From contig NZ_JAUSXG010000001.1 in assembly GCF_030815855.1 (NCBI RefSeq), positions 310,001 through 374,000 of the forward strand: 64,000 nucleotides of DNA, read 5' to 3'. Each line of letters starts with the position of its first letter. Position 1 is the first letter of the stretch. A program made the position numbers and the translations under genes. Below are positions 41,957 through 51,029 of the stretch, in pieces. The notes beneath the pieces are model-generated. The model did not search any database. It was given only the letters and a program-made list of their open reading frames with translations, and was not told the DNA's origin. Origin of the DNA: Variovorax paradoxus (GTDB lineage: Bacteria; Pseudomonadota; Gammaproteobacteria; Burkholderiales; Burkholderiaceae_C).

Positions 41957-42616
41957 GTGGCGCGGCGAACGAATGTCCTGCTGACCGGTTTCGATCCGTT
42001 CGACCGCGAAGCCCTCAATCCTTCATGGGAAGCTGTGCGGGCGCTCGACGGCTGGAAATGCGGCCGCGCCACCGTGCATGCGCGCCAGATGCCCTGCGTT
42101 TTCGGCGATGCCATCGATGCGCTTGCAGGTGCCATCGAGGAGCTGCAGCCGCACCTGGTGCTGTGCATCGGCCAGGCCGGCGGCCGCGCCGAGATCACGC
42201 CCGAGCGCGTGGCCATCAACATCGACGACGGCCGCATTGCCGACAACGCGGGCCGCCAACCCATCGACACGCCCGTGGTGCCCGGCGCGCCCGCGGCGTA
42301 TTTCTCGACGCTGCCGATCAAGGCCATCGTGCGCGACCTGCGCGCGGCCGGCGTGCCTGCGTCCGTGTCGAACACGGCGGGCACTTTTGTCTGCAACCAC
42401 ATCTTCTATGGGCTGATGCACCACATCGCCGCGCATCCGGCGGCAGGGCTGCGCGGAGGCTTCATCCACATTCCCTATCTGCCCGAACAGGCGGCGCGCT
42501 TTCCGGGATCACCGAGCATGTCGCTGGCCACCATGGTCGATGCGCTGCGCATTGCGGTGGCCACCGCATTGGCCGTCGAAAAGGACATTGACGAAAGCGG
42601 CGGTCAGCTCCACTGA
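41957..42616 (+). CDS. pcp: Pyrrolidone-carboxylate peptidase (pyroglutamyl peptidase I)
   Basis: The product is 219 residues from a GTG at 41957, 14 bases after pxpA. It shows [49 protein letters not shown] (with the catalytic Glu) and [22 protein letters not shown], which holds the nucleophile Cys in the AGTFVCNH motif. The catalytic His is in [11 protein letters not shown]. It removes N-terminal pyroglutamate from peptides, supplying PxpABC. Its end overlaps the convergent hydrolase by 13 bases. Confidence 0.95.
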   Translation: MARRTNVLLTGFDPFDREALNPSWEAVRALDGWKCGRATVHARQMPCVFGDAIDALAGAIEELQPHLVLCIGQAGGRAEITPERVAINIDDGRIADNAGRQPIDTPVVPGAPAAYFSTLPIKAIVRDLRAAGVPASVSNTAGTFVCNHIFYGLMHHIAAHPAAGLRGGFIHIPYLPEQAARFPGSPSMSLATMVDALRIAVATALAVEKDIDESGGQLH

Positions 42617-43323
42617 GCGAGCCAGGCGAGCAGCGCGGCATTGACGAGCGCGGGCTTTTCCATCGTCAGCATGTGCCCGCATTGCGGCAGCCAGACCACG
42701 TCCGCATGCGGCACCAGCGCTGCAATCTCGCGCGTGCAGTCGGGCGGTGTCAGCCGGTCCGTGTCGCCGCAGACCAGGAGCACCGGCGCACGCAGCGAGG
42801 GCAGGTGAGCGCGCGCGTCGGGGCGTCGCATCACTGCCCGGTTCTGGCTGATGAGCTGCTGCGTGCCGGCATCCAGCACGATCTCGACATAGCGCTCGAC
42901 CAGCGCCTGGTCGGCGGCCTGTGCGGGGTGAAAAGCGAACACGACGTTCGGTTCGATCACGTCGCGCAGTTCGCCCCGCTCGAACAATTCGATCGCGCTT
43001 TCGCGCAGCTCGTACATGTCGGGTGCCTCGGGCCGCGCGTTGGTGCCCAGCAGCGCGAGGCCGGCAATGCGCTCGGGCGCCTGCCGGGCGGCTTCCATCG
43101 CGACCATGCCGCCCATCGATGCGCCGCAAAGCACGAGCGGGCCGGGGTTCTCGCGCAGCACGGCCGCGGCCATGGCTTCGATGGTGTCGTGCCGCATGTG
43201 AGCATCGCTCACGCGCGCTTCCAGGAGGGATGGAAGAACGGGGAGTTGGGCCTCCCAGAGCCGTTCGTCGCAGGCGAGGCCGGGCAGCAGGACAAGGTGT
43301 GGCATGGACGGATTCTGCGTCAT
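42604..43323 (-). CDS. Alpha/beta-hydrolase
   Basis: The 239-residue product shows [19 protein letters not shown] as the oxyanion strand region, [16 protein letters not shown] with the nucleophile Ser in [21 protein letters not shown] for the acid, and [13 protein letters not shown] with the catalytic His. No substrate is evident. A start at 43305 is also possible. It is leftward and divergent from the histidine phosphatase gene. Confidence 0.9.
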   Translation of the reverse strand: MTQNPSMPHLVLLPGLACDERLWEAQLPVLPSLLEARVSDAHMRHDTIEAMAAAVLRENPGPLVLCGASMGGMVAMEAARQAPERIAGLALLGTNARPEAPDMYELRESAIELFERGELRDVIEPNVVFAFHPAQAADQALVERYVEIVLDAGTQQLISQNRAVMRRPDARAHLPSLRAPVLLVCGDTDRLTPPDCTREIAALVPHADVVWLPQCGHMLTMEKPALVNAALLAWLAQWS

Positions 43324-43455
43324 CGGACGGCCCGACGTAGCGGCATAGGCTGTACGCACGAGCGCGACACCCTTCGCGATGCCGGTGGCGGCCATGCAAC
43401 AGATGGCGCCATCTGGGTTCTGAGCGCCGCGCACGCGGTGGAGAATGGGTGTTCC

Positions 43456-44148
43456 ATGCCCACGTCCACACCCGACCCCGCGACCGAACTCATCTTGATC
43501 CGCCACGGCGAGACGGCCTGGAACCGCGAACTGCGCTTCCAGGGGCATGCCGATGTGCCGCTCAACGACATGGGCCATGAGCAGGCACGCCGCTTGGGTT
43601 TGCGGCTGGCGGGGGATACGGCGCAGCACATCATCAGCAGCGATCTCATGCGGGCGCAGCAAACGGCGGCGCCCGCGTCGCTGCAGCTGTCGCTGCCGGT
43701 GGTCACGTCGGCGGGGTTGCGCGAGCAGCATTTCGGCGTCGTCGAAGGCATGCGGGCCGACGAAATCCAGGCCCTGCATCCGAGGGCATGGGAGGAATGG
43801 CTGGAGTTCCGCGAAGACCACGCGATGCCCGAGGGCGAGTCGGCGCGCGAATTCCATACCCGCATCGTCGCGGCCCTTGGAACGCTGGCCACCGTCCATC
43901 GCGGGCAGCGCCTGGTGGTGGTCACCCATGGCGGCGTGCTCGACATGGTGTGGCGCACCGCGCGTGGACTCAGCCTCAGCGGGCCGCGGCAGAGCGATAT
44001 TCCCAATGCGGGCTTCAACCGCATCCGCATTGCCGATCCCGCAATGCCCGATGCGATCGAGATCGTCGATTGGGCCGACACGCGGCATCTTGCCGATCTG
44101 CCGCCCCAGCCAACCTACGACCAGCGGCGGCATCTCGAAAAGAACTGA
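43456..44148 (+). CDS. Histidine phosphatase (phosphoglycerate mutase-like)
   Basis: The 230-residue product has the ELILIRHGETAWNRELRFQGHADVPL phosphohistidine loop, then RAQQTAAP and a later LVVVTHGGVLDMVWR, the second catalytic His. The pattern matches GpmB/CobC-type phosphatases of small phosphorylated metabolites. The actual substrate is not determined. Confidence 0.92.
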   Translation: MPTSTPDPATELILIRHGETAWNRELRFQGHADVPLNDMGHEQARRLGLRLAGDTAQHIISSDLMRAQQTAAPASLQLSLPVVTSAGLREQHFGVVEGMRADEIQALHPRAWEEWLEFREDHAMPEGESAREFHTRIVAALGTLATVHRGQRLVVVTHGGVLDMVWRTARGLSLSGPRQSDIPNAGFNRIRIADPAMPDAIEIVDWADTRHLADLPPQPTYDQRRHLEKN

Positions 44149-44193
44149 CCGGCGCAGGCGCGCGCCTCGTCAGGTCTGGCCGCCGCTCTCCTT

Positions 44194-45552
44194 TCAGGTA
44201 CGGGAAACCAACTCCCCGAGACCGAGCCGCAGATAGACCTCACCGGTCTGGCGTCGCAGGCGCAGCGACTCGGGCTGGCCGTTGAGTTGCTGCTGCAGGA
44301 CGCTTTGCGCGCCGGTGAGCGTGGCTTCGCTGCCGGTACGCACGAGGGCGTCGAGATACACCTGCTCGAACAGGTCGCGCTGCGCATGGCTGCCGCCGAT
44401 TTCGAGCAGGCGCGGCAATGCCGTGCCAAGGCCTTCGATGGCGCCGGGGAAATCGTTGCGCGCATGGGCGGCCAGCCCGCGCGCGGCCGGCACGCACACG
44501 TGCTGCCAGGCCGCGCGGGTCGAGAGCGGCGCATGCGGCGCATAGGCCTCGATGTTGTGCAGCAGCGCATCCGCTTCAGGCCGCCCCGCGCGTGCCAGGC
44601 CATAGAGGTACTGCAGGTCGAGAAAAGGCAGCACATGGTCGGCCTGCCGCTGCACCAGGTAGCTGCCGACTTCGTTCCATCGTGCGCCGACGTCGATACC
44701 TGCAAGTTCGAAGCGCGCCAGCAGCGAGACCGCGCCGATCTGGTCCTGCGAGTAGTCCTTCGCCACGCCCCACACCTCGCGGTCGTAGAGCGCGAGCGCT
44801 TCGGCGTCGCGGCCGAGTTCGATCAGGAACAGGGCCACGTGCCACCAGTTGTGCGTGACCATGAACGAATTGAGTCCGCTCCAGGTGTCGCTCACGCCTT
44901 GCATGAACGCCAGCCCCTCGGCGAGGCGGCCTTCGGTGAGCATCACATGCGCGAGTGCATGGTGCGCCCACGGTTCCTTGCGGCACATGCCGATGGCGCG
45001 GCGGGCACTGGCCTCGGCATCGCGCATCAGGTGGCATTGCTCGTAGCCGAAGGCCGCCATGCCGTGCACATAGGGCACGTCGGACGCGGCCGGCAGCGCC
45101 GCAAGCGCGAGCCGCAGCATGCCGGGGCAGTCACCGGTGTTGAAGCAGTGGTATTGCCCCAGCTTCACCGACACGAGATCGCGCGGGTATTCGCGTGCTT
45201 GCTCCGCATGCAGGTCGATGGCCTTGGTGATGTCGCCCCCGGCCCAGGCCTCGATGGCTGCGATGTAGCGCCGCTCGCGCGGCGTGGCGCGCGCGAACGC
45301 AGCGCGTGCCTTCTCGAGAAAGGGGCGGGCGTTGGCCGCCGCGTCGCGCGATTCGGCAAAGAGATGCAGCGTGGCGCAATAGGCCTGCACCAGGGGGCTC
45401 GCGTCGCGCTCGGCCAAGGCCAGCAGATTGACCGCGCGCGCCTCGGTCGACACAAAGCCCATGACAAAGTCTTCGACGAGCGGCAGGCTGGCGGCGTCGT
45501 AGAGCGTGAGCGGATTGCCGAAGCTGTCGGCATGCAGTTTTCCGGGGGGCAT
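44194..45552 (-). CDS. TPR-repeat protein of the TTC38-like family
   Basis: The product is 452 residues from the ATG at 45552. It is almost all helical, with TPR-like segments such as DASPLVQAYCATLHLFAE, EPWAHHALAHVMLTEGRLAEGLAFM and WHVALFLIELGRDAEALALYD. The arrangement is that of the bacterial relatives of eukaryotic TTC38, proteins of unknown function. It follows the tautomerase gene by 31 bases and is probably on the same transcript, controlled by the divergent LysR protein. Confidence 0.85.
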   Translation of the reverse strand: MPPGKLHADSFGNPLTLYDAASLPLVEDFVMGFVSTEARAVNLLALAERDASPLVQAYCATLHLFAESRDAAANARPFLEKARAAFARATPRERRYIAAIEAWAGGDITKAIDLHAEQAREYPRDLVSVKLGQYHCFNTGDCPGMLRLALAALPAASDVPYVHGMAAFGYEQCHLMRDAEASARRAIGMCRKEPWAHHALAHVMLTEGRLAEGLAFMQGVSDTWSGLNSFMVTHNWWHVALFLIELGRDAEALALYDREVWGVAKDYSQDQIGAVSLLARFELAGIDVGARWNEVGSYLVQRQADHVLPFLDLQYLYGLARAGRPEADALLHNIEAYAPHAPLSTRAAWQHVCVPAARGLAAHARNDFPGAIEGLGTALPRLLEIGGSHAQRDLFEQVYLDALVRTGSEATLTGAQSVLQQQLNGQPESLRLRRQTGEVYLRLGLGELVSRT

Positions 45553-45583
45553 GGCGGCATGGTGCCACGCCCCGCCGCAGGCT

Positions 45584-45982
45584 TCAAACGCCGGCTTGCT
45601 GGTGGCGGTACTCCTGCGTCTTTCCGCCATACCCGTAGGCCGCGCCGCGGGCGTCGATCACATGGATGTACGACACCTCGTGCAGGTTGGGCCGCAGCTT
45701 TGCCATGGCGGCATGCACTTCGCGCAGGTAGCGCGCCTTTTCCGCCTTGGTGTTGGTCTCGTCCGTGACGCTGATGTCGAGGTGGAAGGCCGACTTGCCG
45801 AGCGAAGCCAGCGACTGCCCGCCGATGAACCACGCGTCGGCGGCGATGTACTGCACCGTGATGGCGATCACCGGCAGTTGCTTGCCAAGCACGCTCTGGG
45901 TCAGTTCGGCGACCGTGTCGACGGTCTTGCGGGTGAGTTGGGCATCGGCTTCGCCCGAAAGGTGAACAACGATATGCGGCAT
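45584..45982 (-). CDS. Tautomerase-superfamily protein (4-oxalocrotonate tautomerase-like)
   Basis: The 132-residue product keeps Pro immediately after the initiator Met, the catalytic base of the tautomerase superfamily, in MPHIVVHLSGEADAQLTRK. The C-terminal part reads RPNLHEVSYIHVIDARGAAYGYGGKTQEYRHQ. The length suggests a fused, double-unit 4-OT-like or MSAD-like fold. The substrate is unknown. It is the first gene after the divergent LysR operator region. Confidence 0.86.
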   Translation of the reverse strand: MPHIVVHLSGEADAQLTRKTVDTVAELTQSVLGKQLPVIAITVQYIAADAWFIGGQSLASLGKSAFHLDISVTDETNTKAEKARYLREVHAAMAKLRPNLHEVSYIHVIDARGAAYGYGGKTQEYRHQQAGV

Positions 45983-46033
45983 CTGGAACTCCGTGAATGA
46001 ATGAACGATGGGGTTATTGTGGGAGTTTCATAA

Positions 46034-46080
46034 CCATCGGAAAATCCGGAAGATATGATGGAAGCCATCGGAAAACCGGA
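46034..46080. promoter_or_regulatory. Direct repeats upstream of the LysR gene
   Basis: CCATCGGAAAATCCGGA at 46034-46050 and CCATCGGAAAACCGGA at 46065-46080 begin 31 bases apart, three helical turns. They lie between the divergent tautomerase and LysR genes, immediately before the LysR start. This spacing and orientation fit cooperative LysR-type binding. Confidence 0.6.
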
Positions 46081-46089
46081 TGGATAAGC

Positions 46090-46962
46090 ATGCAGACCTT
46101 CGACCTGGAGCAGCTTCGTACCCTTGCGGCGGTGATCGACGCCGGCAGCCTCACGGCCGCCGCGCCGCGCGTTTTTCTTTCGCAGTCATCGGTCAGCGAG
46201 CAGATCCGCAAGCTCGAGGAGCGGGCGGGGCAGTCCTTGCTTACGCGCAGCAAGGCCGGCGTGGCACCGACCGAGGCGGGCACGCGGCTCCTGGCCTATG
46301 CGCGGCGCATCCTCGCATTGAGCGACGAGGCATTTCGCGATCTGCACGGCGAAACCCTGCAGGGCGAGTTGCGGCTTGCCGTGACCGACTACTTTCGTCC
46401 CGGCGATCTCACGCGGCTGTTGGGACGGCTCGGCGAAAGCTATCCGCAGGTGCGGCTGAACGTGAGCATCCTGAAGAGCGATGCACTGCGCGCCGCCTAT
46501 GCCCATGGAGATTTCGACGTGGGACTGGCCATGAATATCGCCGGCGCATCCTCTTCTTCGCCGGAGCAAGGGGCGAAGGCCTCGGTGATCCGGCGCGAAT
46601 CGCTGGCGTGGCTCGGCGCGGCCGGCATGCGGCTCGCGCGCGGCGAGCCGGTTCGGCTGCTGGCCTTGCCGGACACCTGCTCGTTGCATCAGTACACCGT
46701 GGCGCTGCTGCGGCGGCGCAGGGTGCCGTATGTGCTGGCACACGTGGCGTCGGGCGTGGCGGGGTTGCAGTCGGCGCTGGCCGCGGGGTTGGGGGTGGCG
46801 TGCCTGAATGAGTCCGCGGCGTGCGACGGCGTGGCGCGGCTGGCGGCGCCGCATGGGCTGCCGGCACTGCCCCGGGTCGCGTTTCAGTTCTTGCCTGCTC
46901 GCCGGGGAGAGACCGAGTTCGTGGCGCGAGCCCGGGAGCTGTTGGCGAACCATCTGGTGTGA
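46090..46962 (+). CDS. LysR-family transcriptional regulator
   Basis: The product is 290 residues from the ATG at 46090. It has the N-terminal HTH (LEQLRTLAAVIDAGSLTAAAPRVFLSQSSVSEQIRKLEERAG) and a periplasmic-binding-like effector domain. It is divergent from the tautomerase-TPR unit, which it likely activates, with direct repeats in the spacer. The 114 bases after its stop, up to the amidase, show nothing I can assign. Confidence 0.92.
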   Translation: MQTFDLEQLRTLAAVIDAGSLTAAAPRVFLSQSSVSEQIRKLEERAGQSLLTRSKAGVAPTEAGTRLLAYARRILALSDEAFRDLHGETLQGELRLAVTDYFRPGDLTRLLGRLGESYPQVRLNVSILKSDALRAAYAHGDFDVGLAMNIAGASSSSPEQGAKASVIRRESLAWLGAAGMRLARGEPVRLLALPDTCSLHQYTVALLRRRRVPYVLAHVASGVAGLQSALAAGLGVACLNESAACDGVARLAAPHGLPALPRVAFQFLPARRGETEFVARARELLANHLV

Positions 46963-47076
46963 CGCCCGAGGGGCTGTTGTTCAGGGCGTGTGCACAGGCC
47001 ACCGGGTACTCCGCTCCGCGAAGGTACCCCGTCGGCGCGAGCGCACCCCGAACAGCGGCGCTAAAAAGGCCTGCTG

Positions 47077-48483
47077 CTAAGGCGTTACAGGCCAGGGCCG
47101 CTGCGGCTCCCGAATCTGCTCGAACGCACGCGACACACGCAACACGCCGAGGTCGTCGAAGCGCTTCCCGGCAATCTGCAGCCCGATGGGCAATCCGCTC
47201 GCCGAGTACCCGCAGTTCACCGAAGACGCCGGCTGCTCCGACATATTGAACGGGACCGTGAACCCGATGTGCTCCAGAGGCCGCAGCGGGTCGTTGGTCG
47301 GCGAAGGCGCTTCCGCGGCCGCGGGCATGTTGGGCGACACCGGCGAGATCACGTAGTCGAACCGCGCGCAGGCCTGCACCGTTGCCACGCGCGTTGCGTG
47401 GAACTGGCTGAACCCGCGGAAGACATGCTCGCCGCTGAACTCGGCCGCGCTCTCGGCCCACTCGCGGATGTAAGGCAGTACCTTGGCGCGCTGGTCGGCG
47501 CGCAAGGCCTTCATGTCCACCAGCGAGCGCATGCGCCACAAGTGATCCATGCCGTCGAGCATGGCTTGCGACATGAAGGGTTGCATGGTTTCGACGATGG
47601 CTCCGGCCTTCTCGAACAGGCGGGCCGCATGCTCGACTGCCGCCTCGATCTCGGGCTCGACCGCCAGGCCGCAGCCCGCGTCGAGCAGCAGCCCGATGCG
47701 CAGTCCGCGCAAGTGCTCGGGCGATACGTCGAAGCCCGACCAGTCGATGTCCTGCGGCGGCAGGCTCATGCTGTCGCGCGCGTCGGGCTTGGAGAGCACC
47801 TGCATCATCAAGGCCGCATCGCCCACGCTGCGGGTCATAGGCCCGGCGGCCCGGCCCATGTACGGTGGGTCGATCGGAATGCGGCCCAGGCTCGGCTTGA
47901 GCGTGAAGATGCCGCACCAGCTTGCGGGCAGCCGCAGCGAGCCGCCGATGTCCGTGCCGATGTGCAGCGGGCCGTAGCCCGCGGCGGCCGCCGCGCCCGC
48001 GCCTGCGCTCGAACCGCCCGGGGTCTTGCGGAGGTCCCATGGATTGCGCGCCAGCGTGTGAAAGCTCGAGAGCCCCGAAGACAGCATGCCGTAGTCCGGC
48101 ATGGTGGTCTTGCTCACGATCACCGCGCCGGCTTCCTTCAGGCGCGCGGCCGGCGGTGCATCGGCGGCCGCGGGCTTGAGGTCGACAGCAGCCGTGCCGG
48201 CCGGCATCGGGTCGCCGCGCGTGGCGATGTTTTCCTTGATGGTGGTCGGCACGCCATCGATCGGGCCCAGCGCTTCGCCGCGTTGCCAGCGCGCTTCCGA
48301 AGCCCGCGCCTGTTCGAGCGCGGCTTCGGGCCTGAAGAGCCAGGTGGCCTGCAGCTTCGGCTCCCAGCGCTCGATCTGCGCGATGACGGCTTGCGTGACC
48401 TCGACCGGAGACAGGCGCCGGTCGCGATAAGCGGCGGAAAGCTCCTGGGCGGACAGGTCGTTCAGTGAAGAAGAAGAGGACAC
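47077..48483 (-). CDS. Amidase (amidase-signature family)
   Basis: The 468-residue product has the Ser-cisSer-Lys set: Lys in GVPTTIKENIATRG, then TPGGSSAGAGAAAAAGYGPLHIGTDIGGSLRLPA, which includes the nucleophile. It hydrolyses an amide bond in the cytoplasm. It starts seven bases after the solute-binding protein and is the last gene of the leftward peptide transport operon, so cleavage of an imported amide or short peptide is inferred. Confidence 0.93.
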   Translation of the reverse strand: MSSSSSLNDLSAQELSAAYRDRRLSPVEVTQAVIAQIERWEPKLQATWLFRPEAALEQARASEARWQRGEALGPIDGVPTTIKENIATRGDPMPAGTAAVDLKPAAADAPPAARLKEAGAVIVSKTTMPDYGMLSSGLSSFHTLARNPWDLRKTPGGSSAGAGAAAAAGYGPLHIGTDIGGSLRLPASWCGIFTLKPSLGRIPIDPPYMGRAAGPMTRSVGDAALMMQVLSKPDARDSMSLPPQDIDWSGFDVSPEHLRGLRIGLLLDAGCGLAVEPEIEAAVEHAARLFEKAGAIVETMQPFMSQAMLDGMDHLWRMRSLVDMKALRADQRAKVLPYIREWAESAAEFSGEHVFRGFSQFHATRVATVQACARFDYVISPVSPNMPAAAEAPSPTNDPLRPLEHIGFTVPFNMSEQPASSVNCGYSASGLPIGLQIAGKRFDDLGVLRVSRAFEQIREPQRPWPVTP

Positions 48484-48490
48484 GTCGGGC

Positions 48491-49978
48491 TCATCCCCAC
48501 GAAAGAGCCGACAGGTCGTTCACGAAGATCGGATTTTCCTTCCAGAGGCCCTTCACGTTCTTCTTCGCGATGGTCGGGAACTGCGGCTGGTAGAGGAAGC
48601 CGTTGGCCGCGTCGGCGGCCAGCATCTTCTGCGCCTCGCCGAGCAGCTTGTTGCGCTCGGCCGCATTGCCCGTGGACTTGATCTTGTCGAACAGCGTGTT
48701 GAAGGCCTTCGATTGGTAGCCCCAGTAGTAGTCGGACTTGGCGTAGTTGCCGAGGTCGAAGGGCTCGACGTGCGAAACGATCGACAGGTCGTAGTCCTTG
48801 TTGCCGTAGGTGCCGCTGAGCCACTGCGCCCACTCCACGTTCTGCACCTTCACGGTGATGCCGATCTTGGCGAGCTGCGCCACGATCACTTCGCCGCCCT
48901 GGCGTGCGTAGGGCGGCGGCGGCAGCGTCATGGTGAGTTCGAGCGGCGTCTTCACGCCGGCTTCGGCCAGCAGCTTCTTGGCCTTCTCGATGTCGAAGGG
49001 ATTGACGCCCGTGGTGTCGACATAGCCCGCGGCGCCCGGCACGTAATGGCTGCCGATCGGCACGCCGAAACCGTCGGCCGCGCCTTCGATCACGGCCTTG
49101 CGGTCGATGGCCGCGAGGATGGCGCGGCGCACGCGCACGTCGTCCAGCGGCTTCTTCTTGTTGTTGATCGACAGGATGGTCTTGGCGCGCGAGCCGGCCA
49201 GGATGGTCTGGAACTGCGGGTTGCTCTTGAACTGCGGCACCACGCGCGTGCCGATGCGCGTGAACACGTCGACGTCGCCGGCCAGCAGCGATGCGGCCTG
49301 CGCGGCGGCATCGGCAATGAAGCGGAACGTGACCTTGTTGATCTTCGCGGTGGCGGGGCTGCGAAAGCCGTCCCATTTGCTCAGCGTGATCGACGAGCCC
49401 TTGGCCCAGCTGTCGAGCTTGTAGGGGCCGGTGCCGACCGGCTTGGTGGCGTTGCCGTCGGCGCTCTTGGGCTCGACGATCACGGCCGTGGCCTGGCCCA
49501 GCACGAAGGGCAGGTCGGGGTCGATTTCCTTGTTGATGACCACCACGGTGTAGTCGTCGACCACCTGCGTGCTGAGGTTCGCGAACGTGCGCTTGTCCTT
49601 GTTGGTGCTCTTCTCGCTGCCGGCACGGTCGAAGGCGAACTTCACGGTGCTGGCGTTGAAGGGCTCGCCGTTCTGGAACTTGACGCCGCGCTTGAGCTTG
49701 AAGGTGTAGGTCTTCAGGTCGGGCGACACTTCCCAGCTGTCGGCCAGGAGGGGTGTGACGTTGCCGTCGGCGTTGATCTTGGTGAGCGTCTCCAGGATGT
49801 TGTAGTGCACCACCTCCGCGATCGCGGCGGCCGCGCCGGCGGTCGGATCGAGCCCCGGCGGCTCGAGCGCCATGCCGATCACGATGGCGTCCTTCCGTCC
49901 CTGTGCCATGCCGGCGATGGGGGAGGCCAGCGCGACGGAGGCGCCAGCGGAGGCAAGGAGGGTGCGACGGTTCAACAT
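48491..49978 (-). CDS. ABC transporter solute-binding protein, family 5 (dipeptide/oligopeptide)
   Basis: The product is 495 residues. The signal is MLNRRTLLASAGASVALASPIAGMAQ. The SBP_bac_5 domain shows VIGMALEPPGLDPTAGAAAAIAEVVHYNILETLTK, LADSWEVSPDLKTYTFKLKRGVKFQNGEPF and KPVGTGPYKLDSW. It delivers a peptide or amide to the membrane ABC complex encoded upstream. A 220-base gap separates it from the ATPase gene. Confidence 0.95.
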   Translation of the reverse strand: MLNRRTLLASAGASVALASPIAGMAQGRKDAIVIGMALEPPGLDPTAGAAAAIAEVVHYNILETLTKINADGNVTPLLADSWEVSPDLKTYTFKLKRGVKFQNGEPFNASTVKFAFDRAGSEKSTNKDKRTFANLSTQVVDDYTVVVINKEIDPDLPFVLGQATAVIVEPKSADGNATKPVGTGPYKLDSWAKGSSITLSKWDGFRSPATAKINKVTFRFIADAAAQAASLLAGDVDVFTRIGTRVVPQFKSNPQFQTILAGSRAKTILSINNKKKPLDDVRVRRAILAAIDRKAVIEGAADGFGVPIGSHYVPGAAGYVDTTGVNPFDIEKAKKLLAEAGVKTPLELTMTLPPPPYARQGGEVIVAQLAKIGITVKVQNVEWAQWLSGTYGNKDYDLSIVSHVEPFDLGNYAKSDYYWGYQSKAFNTLFDKIKSTGNAAERNKLLGEAQKMLAADAANGFLYQPQFPTIAKKNVKGLWKENPIFVNDLSALSWG

Positions 49979-50198
49979 ACGTTGTGATCTCCGAAAAAAC
50001 GGTGGATGCGAGATGACTGCTTCGATGTGCGCAGCGCCCCGAACGGAGGCGCCGCAGCACGAAGGAAGGACACGCAGCACGAAAGATGCCACGCGCGCAG
50101 CAAAGTCATTCTCTCGCAGCGGGCGACTTGCCGCCGGGCTGTGGAAGCGCTTTTTCGTTGGGACGTTCCCGGATGCCGCTTCAGCCCCGGGAGAGCGC

Positions 50199-51029
50199 TC
50201 AGGCTGCCAGCAGCGTGCCGCCGGCGGGCGTGCGCGGCACCGCGTCGAGCAGCGTGCGCGTGTACGGATGCTGCGCATTGCGAAAGAGCTCGCCGGGCGG
50301 GCCCTGCTCGACGATCTTGCCCTTCCACACCACGCAAACGTCGTCGCACAGGTGGTTCACCACCGCGAGGTCGTGGCTGATGAGCAGGTAGCTGATGCCG
50401 AACTGCTGCTGCAGATCCTGCATGAGGTTGAGCACCTGGGCCTGCACCGACACGTCGAGCGCGCTCACGGGTTCGTCGGCCACGATGAGCTTGGGACGCG
50501 TGATGAGCGCACGCGCAATCGCGATGCGCTGCCGCTGGCCGCCCGAGAATTCGTGCGGGTACTTGTCCATGTCGGTGGTGCGCAGGCCCACGGCGGCCAG
50601 CGCTTCCGAGGCGCGCTCGCGCTGCACGGCGCGGCTGGTTTCCGCCAGTGCCTCGAGCGGCTCGGCCACGATGCGCGCCACGGTCTGGCGCGGATCGAGC
50701 GAGCCGTAGGGGTCCTGGAACACCATCTGGAAGTCGCGCCGCGCCACGCGCAGTTCGCTTCGGGGCAACCGGTGCAGGTCGCGGCCGAGCATGCGCACGC
50801 TGCCTGACGTCGGCGTGTCGAGGGCCATCACCAGGCGTGCGATGGTCGACTTGCCGGAGCCCGATTCGCCGACGATGCCCAGGCTGCGGCCGGCCTCGAC
50901 GTTGAAGCTGACGCCGTTCAACGCCTTGACGAGCGGCGGCGGGCCGAAGAGCTTTTCGCGCGGTAGGGCGTAGTGGCGCACGAGGTCGGTGACCTCGAGC
51001 AGGGGCGCAGTGCGGATCGATTGGCTCAT
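50199..51029 (-). CDS. Peptide ABC transporter ATP-binding subunit (DppF/OppF-like)
   Basis: The 276-residue product has Walker A GIVGESGSGKST, Q-loop MVFQDPYGSLDPRQ, signature [17 protein letters not shown], Walker B LIVADEPVSALD and the switch HDLAVV. It is one of the two ATPases of a peptide importer. Its start overlaps the stop of the DppD-like gene (51026-51029), showing coupling. A 220-base region with no gene lies between its stop and the solute-binding protein gene. Confidence 0.95.
   Translation of the reverse strand: MSQSIRTAPLLEVTDLVRHYALPREKLFGPPPLVKALNGVSFNVEAGRSLGIVGESGSGKSTIARLVMALDTPTSGSVRMLGRDLHRLPRSELRVARRDFQMVFQDPYGSLDPRQTVARIVAEPLEALAETSRAVQRERASEALAAVGLRTTDMDKYPHEFSGGQRQRIAIARALITRPKLIVADEPVSALDVSVQAQVLNLMQDLQQQFGISYLLISHDLAVVNHLCDDVCVVWKGKIVEQGPPGELFRNAQHPYTRTLLDAVPRTPAGGTLLAA

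Noticed and set aside
49872..50807. A 311-codon + strand frame across the gap between the solute-binding protein and the ATPase gene.
   Set aside because: Most of it is antisense to both flanking genes. The part within the 220-base gap has no ribosome site and no recognisable sequence.
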